From Candidatus Zixiibacteriota bacterium (GTDB lineage: Bacteria > Zixibacteria > MSB-5A5 > GN15 > FEB-12), in NCBI GenBank assembly GCA_019038695.1, contig JAHOYZ010000026.1, positions 1 to 57,625 of the forward strand: DNA of 57,625 nucleotides, written 5' to 3'. The notes under the pieces are model-generated. The model was given only the letters and a program-made list of their open reading frames with translations, was not told the origin of the DNA and made no database searches. Positions 48,125 through 57,322 of this stretch are shown piece after piece. A program made the position numbers and the translations under genes. The first letter of the stretch is position 1; every line of letters begins with the position of its first letter.

Positions 48125-49027
48125 TCACTTCAACAAGAAAGCCATTATTGCTTTCTGGATGTGTAACCTGTTTTCAGCCTCATCAAAGACTACCGACTGT
48201 GGACTATCCATCACCTCATCGGTGATTTCGCGCCCTCGTTCCGCCGGCAAACAGTGCATCACGACCGCGTTCGGATCGGCCAGAGCCAACAGAGAACTGT
48301 TGAGTTGGTATTTCTCTAACCTATTTGCTTTCTCTTCTGCCAGATGTTTCTGCCCCATCGAAGCCCAAACATCTGTATAGAGTACATCGGCACCGGCTAC
48401 GGCTTCTTTAGGATCCTCTGTCATAGTGATACGACTATCAGTATTGGCTTTGGCTTTCGCCAGCAAATCGGCATCGGGCGTGCAATCGGCTGCTGTCCCT
48501 ATTCTCAGGTCAATTGGAAGACGAACCGCCAGATTGAGCCAGCTATTGGTAATATTGTTGCCGTCTCCAACATAGGCGATCTTGTATCGATCCTTCGGTC
48601 CCAGATGTTCGATGGCCGTGAAATAGTCCCCCAGTATCTGACAGGGATGAACCAAATCGGTCAGTCCATTGACAATCGGGACCGAGGCATGTTGAGCCAA
48701 CCCCTCGACATCCGACTGCTTGAAGGTCCGAATCATAATCAGGGCGACGTAGCGGGAGAGAACCTGGGCAGCATCGGCGATGCTTTCCCTCTGCCCCAGC
48801 TTGATCTGCTCATCGGTGACATAGATCGGTTGACCACCCAACTCGCTGATGCCCACTTCAAATGATATTCTGGTTCTAAGGGAGGCTTTGGTGAAGATAC
48901 AAGCAACCGATTTCCCTTCCAGGGGTCGCGGTCGAATCTCACCTTTTTTCATCTTGGCACAAAGGTCAAATATCTCATTGAGTTCCTCAGTGCTGAAATC
49001 CGTTATCTGGCATAGTGAACGTGACAT
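48125..49027 (-). CDS. argF: Ornithine carbamoyltransferase
   Basis: A 300-residue enzyme making citrulline from ornithine and carbamoyl phosphate in arginine synthesis. The carbamoyl-phosphate loop reads KASLRTR (47-53), where most have STRTR. HPCQ (127-130) follows, and the ornithine-side DVWASMG (219-225) and HCLPAERG (258-265) are intact; the latter includes the catalytic Cys-Leu-Pro loop. Length is normal (about 300-335). No other arg gene is in the window. The Ser-Leu-Arg-Thr-Arg variant keeps the phosphate-binding Ser and both Arg. Confidence 0.95.
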   Translation of the reverse strand: MSRSLCQITDFSTEELNEIFDLCAKMKKGEIRPRPLEGKSVACIFTKASLRTRISFEVGISELGGQPIYVTDEQIKLGQRESIADAAQVLSRYVALIMIRTFKQSDVEGLAQHASVPIVNGLTDLVHPCQILGDYFTAIEHLGPKDRYKIAYVGDGNNITNSWLNLAVRLPIDLRIGTAADCTPDADLLAKAKANTDSRITMTEDPKEAVAGADVLYTDVWASMGQKHLAEEKANRLEKYQLNSSLLALADPNAVVMHCLPAERGREITDEVMDSPQSVVFDEAENRLHIQKAIMAFLLK

Positions 49028-49217
49028 GCTGGCTCCTTTCCACGACTATTAGTGTCGGACCGATTATATTCAAATTGCGTGGAATAACGGACCTTGCCCG
49101 GCTTATGTCAAGCACAGCTCACCTACAGTGTCAAGGTAAATGCTTGCCAACTGCAACCACGACGTCGATACTACGTATCGAATAGGTAGAAACCAGAAGA
49201 AAGTGGTTTAGTGTACT

Positions 49218-49919
49218 ATGAGTAAGCGACGTAACATATTCGGATTTGTGCTGATCGCCCTCGGGTTCCTGCTCGTTCTTCGAGCTATCGACCCGTATCT
49301 GTTTGGCTTCCAGCATATGGCGCGTTACCTGCTTCCTGTGGGTCTGATTCTTCTGGGCGGATGGTTGATCATTCGAAGGCGTAAACTTGAGGAGTGCTAC
49401 GATCCGGGGCAGGACGCTCAAACTGGATATGACCCAGGCAGTGCAAGTGCTTCTTCTACCGTACAGCCGGAATTCGTCCGAACGGATAACACGGGGCGTG
49501 CTTCGGGAACGACAGGCAACCAATCGGGACCTGATATCGGTTGTGTGAAGAGCACACGATATAATAAGCTCTTGGGGGATATTAATATCGACTGCAAAGG
49601 TGTCAGCTTGCGCAATATCGAAGTGTCATGCGGGTTAGGGGATATTGAAGTCAAGGTCCATGGTGGCATTTTGGCCGATGGTCTCAACAGGATAGTTATC
49701 TCTGGATTCATCGGCGACTGTCGGGTGCTGGTCCCACCGGGAATGGAACTATTCGCACATTGCTCCAACTTCATTGGCGATATCGAAACCATGAGCCAGC
49801 GTGACTCCGGCTTCGGCAACAACCTCGATAGCCAATCTCCCGGCTACGCGACAGCGGACAAGCGTCTCTATATTACCGCCAACAATTTCATCGGCGACAT
49901 CAAGATCATGGAAGTGTGA
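49218..49919 (+). CDS. LiaF-like membrane protein with C-terminal beta-helix domain
   Basis: A 233-residue protein with two N-terminal membrane helices (IFGFVLIALGFLLVLRAI, YLLPVGLILLGGWLII) and a basic stop (RRRK). A low-complexity Ser/Gly linker follows. The C-terminal domain (about 120-233) is of the LiaF/DUF2154 cell-wall-active antibiotic response type (LLGDINIDCKGVSLRNIEVSCGLGDIEVKVHGG, ISGFIGDCRVLVPPGM, NFIGDIKIM). In Firmicutes LiaF represses the LiaRS envelope-stress system; no LiaRS pair is visible here, so the role is unsure. It is divergent from argF. Confidence 0.8.
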   Translation: MSKRRNIFGFVLIALGFLLVLRAIDPYLFGFQHMARYLLPVGLILLGGWLIIRRRKLEECYDPGQDAQTGYDPGSASASSTVQPEFVRTDNTGRASGTTGNQSGPDIGCVKSTRYNKLLGDINIDCKGVSLRNIEVSCGLGDIEVKVHGGILADGLNRIVISGFIGDCRVLVPPGMELFAHCSNFIGDIETMSQRDSGFGNNLDSQSPGYATADKRLYITANNFIGDIKIMEV

Positions 49920-49945
49920 GGTGGGCACAGGTGCTGGTAGTTTCT

Positions 49946-50134
49946 CGTAGGGTGGAACCCCTTAGCGGTTCCGCCATCTTGCCAATTAACACCCAGCCAC
50001 CCCCATGGGTGTCATGCTGAAAATCTTTTGGGCATGATTCGGACCCTTGTGTCCGCTGCCCTTCGACTTCGCTCAGGATGAAGGACAACGGTAACCAGCG
50101 AATTGGCAGAACCACCAAGAGGGTTTCGCCCTAC
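49946..50134. repeat. Imperfect inverted-repeat element (MITE/REP-like)
   Basis: The ends CGTAGGGTGGAACCC (49946-49960) and GGGTTTCGCCCTACA (50121-50135) are near inverted copies. A second pair, GCCAATT (49981-49987) with AATTGGC (50101-50107), lies inside. The centre has CCTTCGACTTCGCTCAGGAT flanked by an inverted CCTTC/GAAGG pair, a motif often seen in dispersed intergenic repeats. No coding frame. It fills the gap before the hslU 3' end. Confidence 0.6.
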
Positions 50135-50174
50135 AGGGAATCATACTCAAACAAGTTTGAGCATGGCACCCTCG

Positions 50175-51521
50175 CTATAGTATATACCGGCTCAGGTCTT
50201 CGTCTTCGACGATAGCCGCGAGTTCTTTTTCCACCTTCTTGGCCGTGATCTTGATCTTCTTCTTCCCCTCAGGTGGCTCAAACAGAATATCCTCAAGCAG
50301 CGTTGTCATGACTGTCTGAAGTCGGCGTGCTCCAATATTCTCGGCCTCGGTATTGACTCGCTCCGCGTAAGACGCGATACGCTTGATAGCAGCCTTGTCA
50401 AAGACCAGCTCGACACTTTCAGAGCGAATGAGGGCCTGATACTGCTTCACCAGAGCCGCTTCCGGTTCGACTAAAATTCGTTCCAGGTCCTCTTTGCTGA
50501 GAGAATCAAGTTCGACTCTTATGGGGAATCGGCCCTGTAATTCAGGAATGAGATTGGACGGGCTGGTGCCGTGGAAAGCTCCGGCGGCGATGAACAGGAT
50601 ATGATCGGTGTGGACCATGCCGTATTTCGTCATGACCGCACAGCCCTCGACGATGGGCAGAATGTCGCGCTGGACGCCCTCACGACTGACATCAGGGCCG
50701 GTCCTGCCATCATCGCCAACGATCTTGTCGATCTCGTCGACAAAGATAATCCCGGCGTTCTGCACTCGGTTCAGCGCTTCCGAGATGACCTGATCCATAT
50801 TAGTCAGTTTGCCGATTTCTTCATTATGGAAGAACTTGCGGGCGTCTTTGATTGACATCTTGCGCTGCTTGGTTTTTTTTGGCATAAGTCCGGAGAACAT
50901 TTCCTGGAAGTTGACCCCCATTTCCTCCATGCCCATCGGCGAAAATATCTCGATAACAGGAAATTGATTCTGAGGGGCATTGATTTCGACTTCCCGTTCA
51001 TCCATTTTGCCAGCCAGTAGTTTTGCCCTGAGTTTATCTCTGGTTTTGGTGATTGTGTCTTTCTTTTCCAAGTCGGCGGCCTGAACGGGAGCACGTTTGA
51101 CTGGCATCAGTAGCAGGTCTAGAAGGCGTTCAGTCGTATTTTGCTGTGCCTTCTCCTGAAGCGCGGCTGATTTTTCGAGTTTGACCATGTTGACGGCGAT
51201 ATCCATTAGGTCACGAATCATCGATTCGACGTCGCGTCCCACGTAGCCGACCTCGGTGAATTTGGAAGCCTCAACTTTGATCAGGGGTGCTTTCGCCAAA
51301 TCAGCCAAACGTCGGGCGATCTCAGTCTTGCCAACACCAGTCGGACCCATCATGATTATGTTGTTGGGCATTATCTCATGGCGAATATCTTCGGGAGCCT
51401 GTTGTCGCCGCCAACGGTTGCGAAGGGCGATAGCCACTGATTTCTTGGCCTTGTCCTGACCGATAATGTACTTATCGAGATGAGATACGATCTCTGCCGG
51501 AGTGGGATAAGAATTGTTCAT
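50175..51521 (-). CDS. hslU: HslU ATPase subunit of the HslUV protease
   Basis: Start at 51521, overlapping the hslV stop (ATGA). The 448-residue AAA+ unfoldase has an N-terminal [21 protein letters not shown] segment and Walker A GPTGVGKT (59-66). A variable I domain follows, then Walker B ([10 protein letters not shown]) and the sensor region ([16 protein letters not shown]). The C-terminal LSRYIL tail docks into the HslV ring to open it. It feeds unfolded substrates to HslV. Length is normal. Confidence 0.97.
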   Translation of the reverse strand: MNNSYPTPAEIVSHLDKYIIGQDKAKKSVAIALRNRWRRQQAPEDIRHEIMPNNIIMMGPTGVGKTEIARRLADLAKAPLIKVEASKFTEVGYVGRDVESMIRDLMDIAVNMVKLEKSAALQEKAQQNTTERLLDLLLMPVKRAPVQAADLEKKDTITKTRDKLRAKLLAGKMDEREVEINAPQNQFPVIEIFSPMGMEEMGVNFQEMFSGLMPKKTKQRKMSIKDARKFFHNEEIGKLTNMDQVISEALNRVQNAGIIFVDEIDKIVGDDGRTGPDVSREGVQRDILPIVEGCAVMTKYGMVHTDHILFIAAGAFHGTSPSNLIPELQGRFPIRVELDSLSKEDLERILVEPEAALVKQYQALIRSESVELVFDKAAIKRIASYAERVNTEAENIGARRLQTVMTTLLEDILFEPPEGKKKIKITAKKVEKELAAIVEDEDLSRYIL

Positions 51522-52054
51522 TTGATCGTTTCTACCGTTATCTGATTGTTGGTGTAGACACAAATTTCTGAGGCGATCTCCAGTGATTTCCTGGCAATTT
51601 TCTCGGCTGTTAATTTGGGATTAGCGACCAACATAGCGCGCGCCGCTGCAAGCGCATACGGTCCGCCAGAGCCAATGGCAATAATGCCGTCATCCGGTTC
51701 AATCACGTCACCATTACCGCTAAGCAGGAAAATCTGCTTTCGGTCGGTCACGGCGATAACAGCCTCCAGTTTCTGGAGAACTTTGTCGGTTCGCCACTCC
51801 TTAGCCAACTCGACTGCCGCTCGGGAAAGATGGCCCGAGTATTCCTCAATCTTCTTCTCGAGCAGTTCGTACAGAGCCAGAGCATCTGCCGCCGTTCCGG
51901 CAAATCCAGCCAGAATCTTCCCGTCGCGCATCGAGCGAATCTTGTTGGAGTGCGACTTGAGCACCATGTCGTCAAGCGTGATCTGACCGTCACCGGCCAT
52001 AGCGGCCTGACCCTTGTGGATCAAACCAAGGATGGTAGTTGAACGTGTGTGCAT
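51518..52054 (-). CDS. hslV: HslV peptidase subunit of the HslUV protease
   Basis: A 178-residue proteasome-like peptidase. The catalytic Thr is exposed after removal of the short leader ([20 protein letters not shown]; expected cut just before a Thr). [45 protein letters not shown] and [15 protein letters not shown] are diagnostic. The leader has STT, so either Thr could become the N-terminus; the usual one is that followed by T-I. It forms a double hexamer with HslU, whose gene overlaps its stop. Confidence 0.96.
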   Translation of the reverse strand: MHTRSTTILGLIHKGQAAMAGDGQITLDDMVLKSHSNKIRSMRDGKILAGFAGTAADALALYELLEKKIEEYSGHLSRAAVELAKEWRTDKVLQKLEAVIAVTDRKQIFLLSGNGDVIEPDDGIIAIGSGGPYALAAARAMLVANPKLTAEKIARKSLEIASEICVYTNNQITVETIK

Positions 52055-52065
52055 TAATCTCTTTT

Positions 52066-52980
52066 CTATTCTTTGGCCCCGGAACGCGGGTGCGCGCGCC
52101 GGTAGACTTTCTTCATGGTTTCAGCCGTTACGTGTGTATATTTTTGAGTAGTCGATAACGAAGCGTGGCCCAGGATTTCTTTGATAAGGATCAGGTCAGC
52201 GCCATTTTCGAGCAGATGCGTAGCAAATGAATGGCGCAGCGTGTGGGGGGTAAAATCAAGCCCTTTCCCCCGTCCGAATTTCTTCACTCGCCGGTCTATG
52301 GAACGAACACTGAGCGGCTTCCCCAGACGATTGAGAAACAGGCTATCAGAATCCGACTCTTTTCGATCCGCAAAGATATTCCGAAGGACAAGATAGCGCT
52401 CAATATCTTTCAGAGTCTGGTCGCCAACCGGCACTACCCGTGTTTTGTTGCCCTTACCGATGACAGCAATCAGACCCCGTTGCATGTCGATATCCTTGAG
52501 GGTGATTCGCGCCAGTTCCTCCCGTCGAACGCCGGTGGCATACAACAAGGCTACCATAAGAAAATCACGCAGGTGAAGATACCCCTTTCCGGTTCCGTCG
52601 GACACAGAAACTTCAAAGAGAGAAACGCTGTCCTTCTGGGTAATGAAATCTGGCAGAGCGGCGTTGAACTTCATCTTAGGCAATTTGAAGATGTACTTGA
52701 TCATATTCGGTCGAGACCCGAGGTATTTCTGAAAACCGTTGACGGCGCTGAGGAATCGGGCCAGTGAACGGTTAGACACGCCTGCTTCTGAGCGTTCCCG
52801 TAAATAGATACGCAAATAAAGAGGATCATTAGGAGCGTTGCCTGGAAGCGCAGCATGCTGTTCTTCCAGCCAGCTTATCCATGGCACCAAATCCCGACCA
52901 TAGGCCTCTCTCGTTTTCTCAGAGAAACGCCTCCGTGATGTCGGATCATCCAGATATTGTTGTAATACTCGAGTCAACAT
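52066..52980 (-). CDS. xerC: Tyrosine recombinase XerC
   Basis: From 52980 the product has 304 residues, as in XerC/D. The N-terminal core-binding domain is followed by the catalytic set: Arg in ATGVRREEL (152), Lys in GKGNKTR (about 179), HxxR in HTLRHSFATHLLENG, the second His in ILGHASL, and Tyr in TTQKYTHV. XerC resolves chromosome dimers at dif with XerD and FtsK. Its place between topA and hslV is the conserved order known from Bacillus, which supports XerC over a phage integrase. Confidence 0.92.
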   Translation of the reverse strand: MLTRVLQQYLDDPTSRRRFSEKTREAYGRDLVPWISWLEEQHAALPGNAPNDPLYLRIYLRERSEAGVSNRSLARFLSAVNGFQKYLGSRPNMIKYIFKLPKMKFNAALPDFITQKDSVSLFEVSVSDGTGKGYLHLRDFLMVALLYATGVRREELARITLKDIDMQRGLIAVIGKGNKTRVVPVGDQTLKDIERYLVLRNIFADRKESDSDSLFLNRLGKPLSVRSIDRRVKKFGRGKGLDFTPHTLRHSFATHLLENGADLILIKEILGHASLSTTQKYTHVTAETMKKVYRRAHPRSGAKE

Positions 52981-53037
52981 ACAACTAATGATAGAGGATA
53001 AGAGCCGGAGGGTCAATTCAATTTGCGGACATAAGAA

Positions 53038-53065
53038 CAGCCGGAGCCCTTCAGGACCCCGGCTG
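53038..53065 (-). terminator. Possible terminator after topA
   Basis: CAGCCGG (53038-53044) pairs with CCGGCTG (53059-53065). Only a weak T-rich tail follows on the minus strand, so it may only slow transcription into xerC. Confidence 0.45.
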
Positions 53066-53093
53066 GTGATTATCTACACATACGGATGACGGT

Positions 53094-55385
53094 TTAAGTG
53101 ACCGTTTTTTCCTCCGCACTCTCATTGGTCACAGTGTTTTTGCATTCGGGACACTTGAGATACTCACCCTTTACCTTGGAGACCTTCTGGACCAGGTAGG
53201 GGTGTTTGCACGCAGGACACGGTGTGGGTACCGGTCGATCCCAGGATGCGAAATCACATTTGGGATATTTTGAGCAACCGAAAAATAGCCGACGACTGCG
53301 AGTCTGTTTCTCAACAATGTCTCCCCCGCAGCCAGACTTGGGACACTTAATTCCCAATGTAATTGCCTTGGTTGTCTTGCAATCAGGGTATGCAGAGCAG
53401 GCCAGAAAACGGCCAAAACGGCCAGTTTTGACCACCATCGGTGAACCGCATTTCTCGCACTTCTCGTCAGTCTTATTTTGCTCTTCTTCCTCCGGCAACG
53501 GTCGGGTCGACTTGCACTCTGGGTAAGCGGAACAGGCCAGAAAGCGACCATTGCGACCCCATTTGACAATCATCGGTGAACCGCATTTCTCACAGGCAAT
53601 ATCGGTTTTCTCGGTCAGGGAGGCTTTTATTTCGCTCTCACGGGCAGTGAGACCGTCGATTGTCTTCTTGAACGGCGTATAGAAAGCGCCGATGACTTTG
53701 ACCCAATCGTCTGTCCCATCCGCTACCGCATCAAGTTCCTTTTCCATGCTGGCTGTGAATTTAACGTTGAATATCTTGGGCAAATGCTCCACCAGAATGC
53801 GCGTGACTGCCTTACCCAAATCGGTCGGTACCAGTTTGCGCTGGTCAAGGTCGACGTACTTTCGGGATTTTAGCGTAGAGATAATCGTCGCATATGTAGA
53901 TGGTCGCCCAATGCCGTCAGCTTCCAGTCGCTTCACCAGCATAGCCTCCGAATATCTACCAGGAGGTTTTGTAAATGACTGATTTGGCTCAAGTTTCAGC
54001 AACTTGAGCAAGTCCTTCTCATTCAGTTCGGGGAGGTTTTCAAGTCCATTCTTGCCATTGCCGTTTTCATCTGGTTCCTTTTCAGCACGGTAGAGCTTAA
54101 TGAAACCATCGAACTTGATCCGCTGGGCAGTGGCCCGCAAAGTGAACCGTCCGGCCTTAATGTCAACCGTCTCAACGCTGTAGACAGCCGGTTTCATCTG
54201 GCAGGCGATGAACCGATTCCAAATCAACGTGTAGAGCTTATACTGCCGGGGTGTGAGATACTTCTTAACGTCCACTGGTGGCAGGGTCAAATAACTTGGA
54301 CGGATAGCTTCGTGAGCATCCTGGGCTTTTTTCTTGCTCGAATATATCTGCGCTTTGGCCGGAAGATAGCTCTTGCCATAGATCTCCTCGATATACTCAC
54401 GAGCACCAGTCAACGCCTCGGCCGCAATCCTGGTTGAGTCGGTACGCATATAGGTAATGAGTCCCGTCGGACCTTCCTTACCCATTTCGATTCCTTCGTA
54501 AAGGTCCTGCGCGATCCGCATTGTCACCTTGGGCGAAAAGCCATGAGCTTTGGCCGCTTCCTGTTGCAGCGTAGAGGTAATAAACGGAGCGTACGGTCGT
54601 CTTTTCTTCTCACTTCTCTTGATCTCGTCCACCACGAAATCTGCTTTTTCCAGCTCGGCAACGTATCCCTTTACTTCGTCTTCGCTATTAATGCAGACCT
54701 TGGTCTTGCCCTTGAGTTCAGATGGCTTGACGACAGTTAGCTTGTCGATCTTATGCAGACGAGTCTTGAACTGCTCCTGCTTGTCCGTTTCGAGTTGAGC
54801 ATTGATCTGCCAGTACTCGGTGGACTTGAAGGCCTTGATCTCGGCCTCACGTTCGCACACCAGGCGTAGTGCCACCGATTGCACTCGTCCCGCGGACAGA
54901 TTTCGAGCAATCGTCTTCCATAAGAAAGGCGACACTGTATAACCCACCAATCTATCGAGCACTCGACGGGCCTGCTGGGCATTAACGAGATTCATATTTA
55001 TCTCGCGGGGATTCTTGACGGCCTCAGTCACAGCGCGTTTGGTGATCTCATTAAAAGATACCCGAACGAAATTGGCCTTGCACTTGTCTCCAAGGCTGTT
55101 AGCAACATGCCAGGCTATCGCTTCCCCCTCGCGATCCGGATCAGGGGCCAGATAGATCGTATCCGCCTTTTTGGCGGCCTTCTTCAGCCCCGTGATGACC
55201 TTCTGCTTGCCTTCAATTACAGTATACTGAGGCTCAAAGTCGTTTTCGGTATCAATACCAAGCTTAGACTTGGGCAGGTCGATAATGTGTCCCACGGTGG
55301 CAACGATATCGAAATCCTTACCCAGAAAACGGGCGAGGGTCCGTGACTTCGCAGGTGACTCAACTATGAGAAGATTCCTGGCCAT
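53094..55385 (-). CDS. topA: DNA topoisomerase I (type IA)
   Basis: A 763-residue enzyme that relaxes negative supercoils. The Toprim domain has the VESPAK start (8-13) and DPDREGEA (81-89). The catalytic Tyr is in ITYMRTDSTR (Tyr312). The C-terminus carries four Cys4 zinc modules (CEKCGSPMIVKWGRNGRFLA and a near-duplicate after it, then CPKSGCGG and CPACKHPY). The first two modules look like a recent internal duplication. Length and order are normal for bacterial TopA. Confidence 0.97.
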   Translation of the reverse strand: MARNLLIVESPAKSRTLARFLGKDFDIVATVGHIIDLPKSKLGIDTENDFEPQYTVIEGKQKVITGLKKAAKKADTIYLAPDPDREGEAIAWHVANSLGDKCKANFVRVSFNEITKRAVTEAVKNPREINMNLVNAQQARRVLDRLVGYTVSPFLWKTIARNLSAGRVQSVALRLVCEREAEIKAFKSTEYWQINAQLETDKQEQFKTRLHKIDKLTVVKPSELKGKTKVCINSEDEVKGYVAELEKADFVVDEIKRSEKKRRPYAPFITSTLQQEAAKAHGFSPKVTMRIAQDLYEGIEMGKEGPTGLITYMRTDSTRIAAEALTGAREYIEEIYGKSYLPAKAQIYSSKKKAQDAHEAIRPSYLTLPPVDVKKYLTPRQYKLYTLIWNRFIACQMKPAVYSVETVDIKAGRFTLRATAQRIKFDGFIKLYRAEKEPDENGNGKNGLENLPELNEKDLLKLLKLEPNQSFTKPPGRYSEAMLVKRLEADGIGRPSTYATIISTLKSRKYVDLDQRKLVPTDLGKAVTRILVEHLPKIFNVKFTASMEKELDAVADGTDDWVKVIGAFYTPFKKTIDGLTARESEIKASLTEKTDIACEKCGSPMIVKWGRNGRFLACSAYPECKSTRPLPEEEEQNKTDEKCEKCGSPMVVKTGRFGRFLACSAYPDCKTTKAITLGIKCPKSGCGGDIVEKQTRSRRLFFGCSKYPKCDFASWDRPVPTPCPACKHPYLVQKVSKVKGEYLKCPECKNTVTNESAEEKTVT

Positions 55386-55422
55386 ATGCTTCCTTTGCGG
55401 ATCGAAAAGAGGGTTTACCTCA

Positions 55423-55650
55423 TTACATCGAATCCGAGCGGTTAAACTTTACCTTTCCTTCCAGAAGTTCCAACAATGCTGTCATCGACACTTTGCGGGA
55501 ATCAATCTGAATATCCGGGTCATCCATCATGCGCTCCAGCAGCCTTAGTCGCTTGCTATTTAGAGTTCGCGCATGGCGTGAGGCTACAATCACGGCCTCG
55601 TAACGATTGAGACCCTGTCTCTCGATTTCTTCCAAATCAATTTTGCTCAC
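55423..55650 (-). CDS. rpoZ: RNA polymerase omega subunit
   Basis: A 75-residue protein with the omega core NRYEAVIVASRHARTLNSKRL, then IQIDSRKVSMTALLELLEGKV. Omega helps assemble the beta-prime subunit and, in some bacteria, binds ppGpp. The gmk-rpoZ order seen here, 15 bases apart, is widespread and supports the call. Confidence 0.88.
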   Translation of the reverse strand: MSKIDLEEIERQGLNRYEAVIVASRHARTLNSKRLRLLERMMDDPDIQIDSRKVSMTALLELLEGKVKFNRSDSM

Positions 55651-55665
55651 CTTAGCTCCTATTGC

Positions 55666-56295
55666 TTAACTAACCAAACCAATGATCTTCTGTATCTGTT
55701 CCCGAGGTACCATGTCAGTGCGACAATAATGACCGGTAATTACACTCAGAACTTCGCTCACGGCTACCTCAAGGTCATCGTTGACAACAACATAATCGAA
55801 ATCTTGCCATAGCTGCATCTCTTTGGTAGCATTGTCACGTCGTACGCGAAGCTGCTCCTGTGTCTCCGTTCCGCGAGTCGTGAGGCGCTGACGAAGCTCA
55901 TCCACCGACGGAGGAAGAATGAAAATCGAGACAGCCTGAGGATAGGCGGCCTTGATCTTCTCCGCTCCTTGCACATCTACGTCGAGTAACATCACTCCGC
56001 CCTCATTGAGAACTTTCTCAAGCGGTTCCCGAGGGGTGCCATACCGATAAAGATGAACCCGGCACTCTTCAGCGAAAGCATCCTCACTGATCAAACGCTC
56101 GAATTCGTTGTCGTCAACGAAAAAATATTCTCTACCGTTTTGTTCACCGGCACGTTTGCCGCGTGTAGTATAGGAGACAGAGAAATACCAGTCATGATCG
56201 CGGTCCCGTTCCGGCAGACTGCGGCATATAGAGGTCTTGCCACCCCCGGAAGGGGACGAAATTACTATGATCTTGCCCGGTTTCCTGAGATTCAT
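55666..56295 (-). CDS. gmk: Guanylate kinase
   Basis: A 209-residue enzyme phosphorylating GMP to GDP with ATP. The P-loop is SSPSGGGKTS (13-22). The GMP-binding part reads SVSYTTRGKRAGEQNGREYFFVDDNEF, and the lid SVDELRQRLTTRGTET. Tyr and Arg that hold GMP (SYTTR) are present. Length is normal. It is in the yicC-gmk-rpoZ run. Confidence 0.96.
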   Translation of the reverse strand: MNLRKPGKIIVISSPSGGGKTSICRSLPERDRDHDWYFSVSYTTRGKRAGEQNGREYFFVDDNEFERLISEDAFAEECRVHLYRYGTPREPLEKVLNEGGVMLLDVDVQGAEKIKAAYPQAVSIFILPPSVDELRQRLTTRGTETQEQLRVRRDNATKEMQLWQDFDYVVVNDDLEVAVSEVLSVITGHYCRTDMVPREQIQKIIGLVS

Positions 56296-56315
56296 GGTAT
56301 CGGTATTCCCCGGTT

Positions 56316-57191
56316 CTACTCGACGTTCTGTACCATCTCGCGGAGTTTCTCCATCTCCTCTTTGAGAGAGATGACCGCAGTGGTAATACAGGTTTCAGTG
56401 GCCTTGGAGGCCATAGTATTAGCCTCTCGATTCATCTCCTGCAGGAGGAAATTGAGCCGTTTGCCCATCGGTTTTTTCTCCCGCAGAATGCCTTCGTATT
56501 GGTCAATATGGCTGGCAAGCCGAGTACACTCTTCTGTGATATCGCACCGATCCGCAAACAGAGCGATCTCTTGCTCCACACGGCCGGTATCACCAGTGCC
56601 ATTATCCAGCAGGTCCTGAACGCGCTCATACAGCCGCGTCCGATACTTGTCCACAATCTTCGGAGCCTCGGTCGAAATCATCCGATTGGCCTGTCCAATC
56701 GTCTTGAGGCGCTGTTTCATATCCTTAGCCATTGCCGCGCCTTCCTTGCGACGCATCCCCAGAAGTTCCTTAAGCGCACCCTTCACGGCTTTTTCCAGCA
56801 CTGCCCATAACACCTTCTCATCAACAACATCATTGTCAAGATGAGTAACGTCCGGAAACTGCAACAGGTCACTAATCGTGACATCACCAGCGATTTTCAG
56901 TTTTTTGCGGAGTGCCAGAAGACGATGACTAACAGCTATCATTGCCTTTTCATTCACATAACTCTTGGCCGGAGAATCCTCTGTTTCGGCAAATCCCGCA
57001 AACACAAAAACTTTGCCTCTATCAAGATTGCCGCTAACAAGTTCGCGAACTTTGTGCTCAAGCGAGGAATACTGGCGGGGAACTCGAACCGAAATTTCCA
57101 GAAATCGGCTGTTCACACTGGAGATTTCCACGGTGAACGCTCCTGGTTTGCCTTTCATCTGTGCTTTGCCGAATCCGGTCATCGAGTTCAT
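56316..57191 (-). CDS. yicC: YicC-family protein
   Basis: A 291-residue protein: the YicC N-terminal domain (NSMTGFGKAQMKGKPGAFTV, EISSVNSRFLEISVRVPRQY) and the DUF1732 C-terminus (IEQ-like AL region: GRVEQEIALFADRCDITEEC, RLASHIDQYEGILREKKPMG, KRLNFLLQEMNREANTMASK). YicC of E. coli is reported as an RNase. The gene is adjacent to gmk as in many genomes. Confidence 0.92.
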   Translation of the reverse strand: MNSMTGFGKAQMKGKPGAFTVEISSVNSRFLEISVRVPRQYSSLEHKVRELVSGNLDRGKVFVFAGFAETEDSPAKSYVNEKAMIAVSHRLLALRKKLKIAGDVTISDLLQFPDVTHLDNDVVDEKVLWAVLEKAVKGALKELLGMRRKEGAAMAKDMKQRLKTIGQANRMISTEAPKIVDKYRTRLYERVQDLLDNGTGDTGRVEQEIALFADRCDITEECTRLASHIDQYEGILREKKPMGKRLNFLLQEMNREANTMASKATETCITTAVISLKEEMEKLREMVQNVE

Positions 57192-57322
57192 AAGAATTCT
57201 GCTCCTCTATTTCAGATCAACTTTGCAAAATACTGATGAACACACATTTGTCAACTGTAAATCGACCTGATTCAGCCGCCGGGGTCCCTGTTTGCACAGG
57301 AGCACTATTGGAATAACTACAG

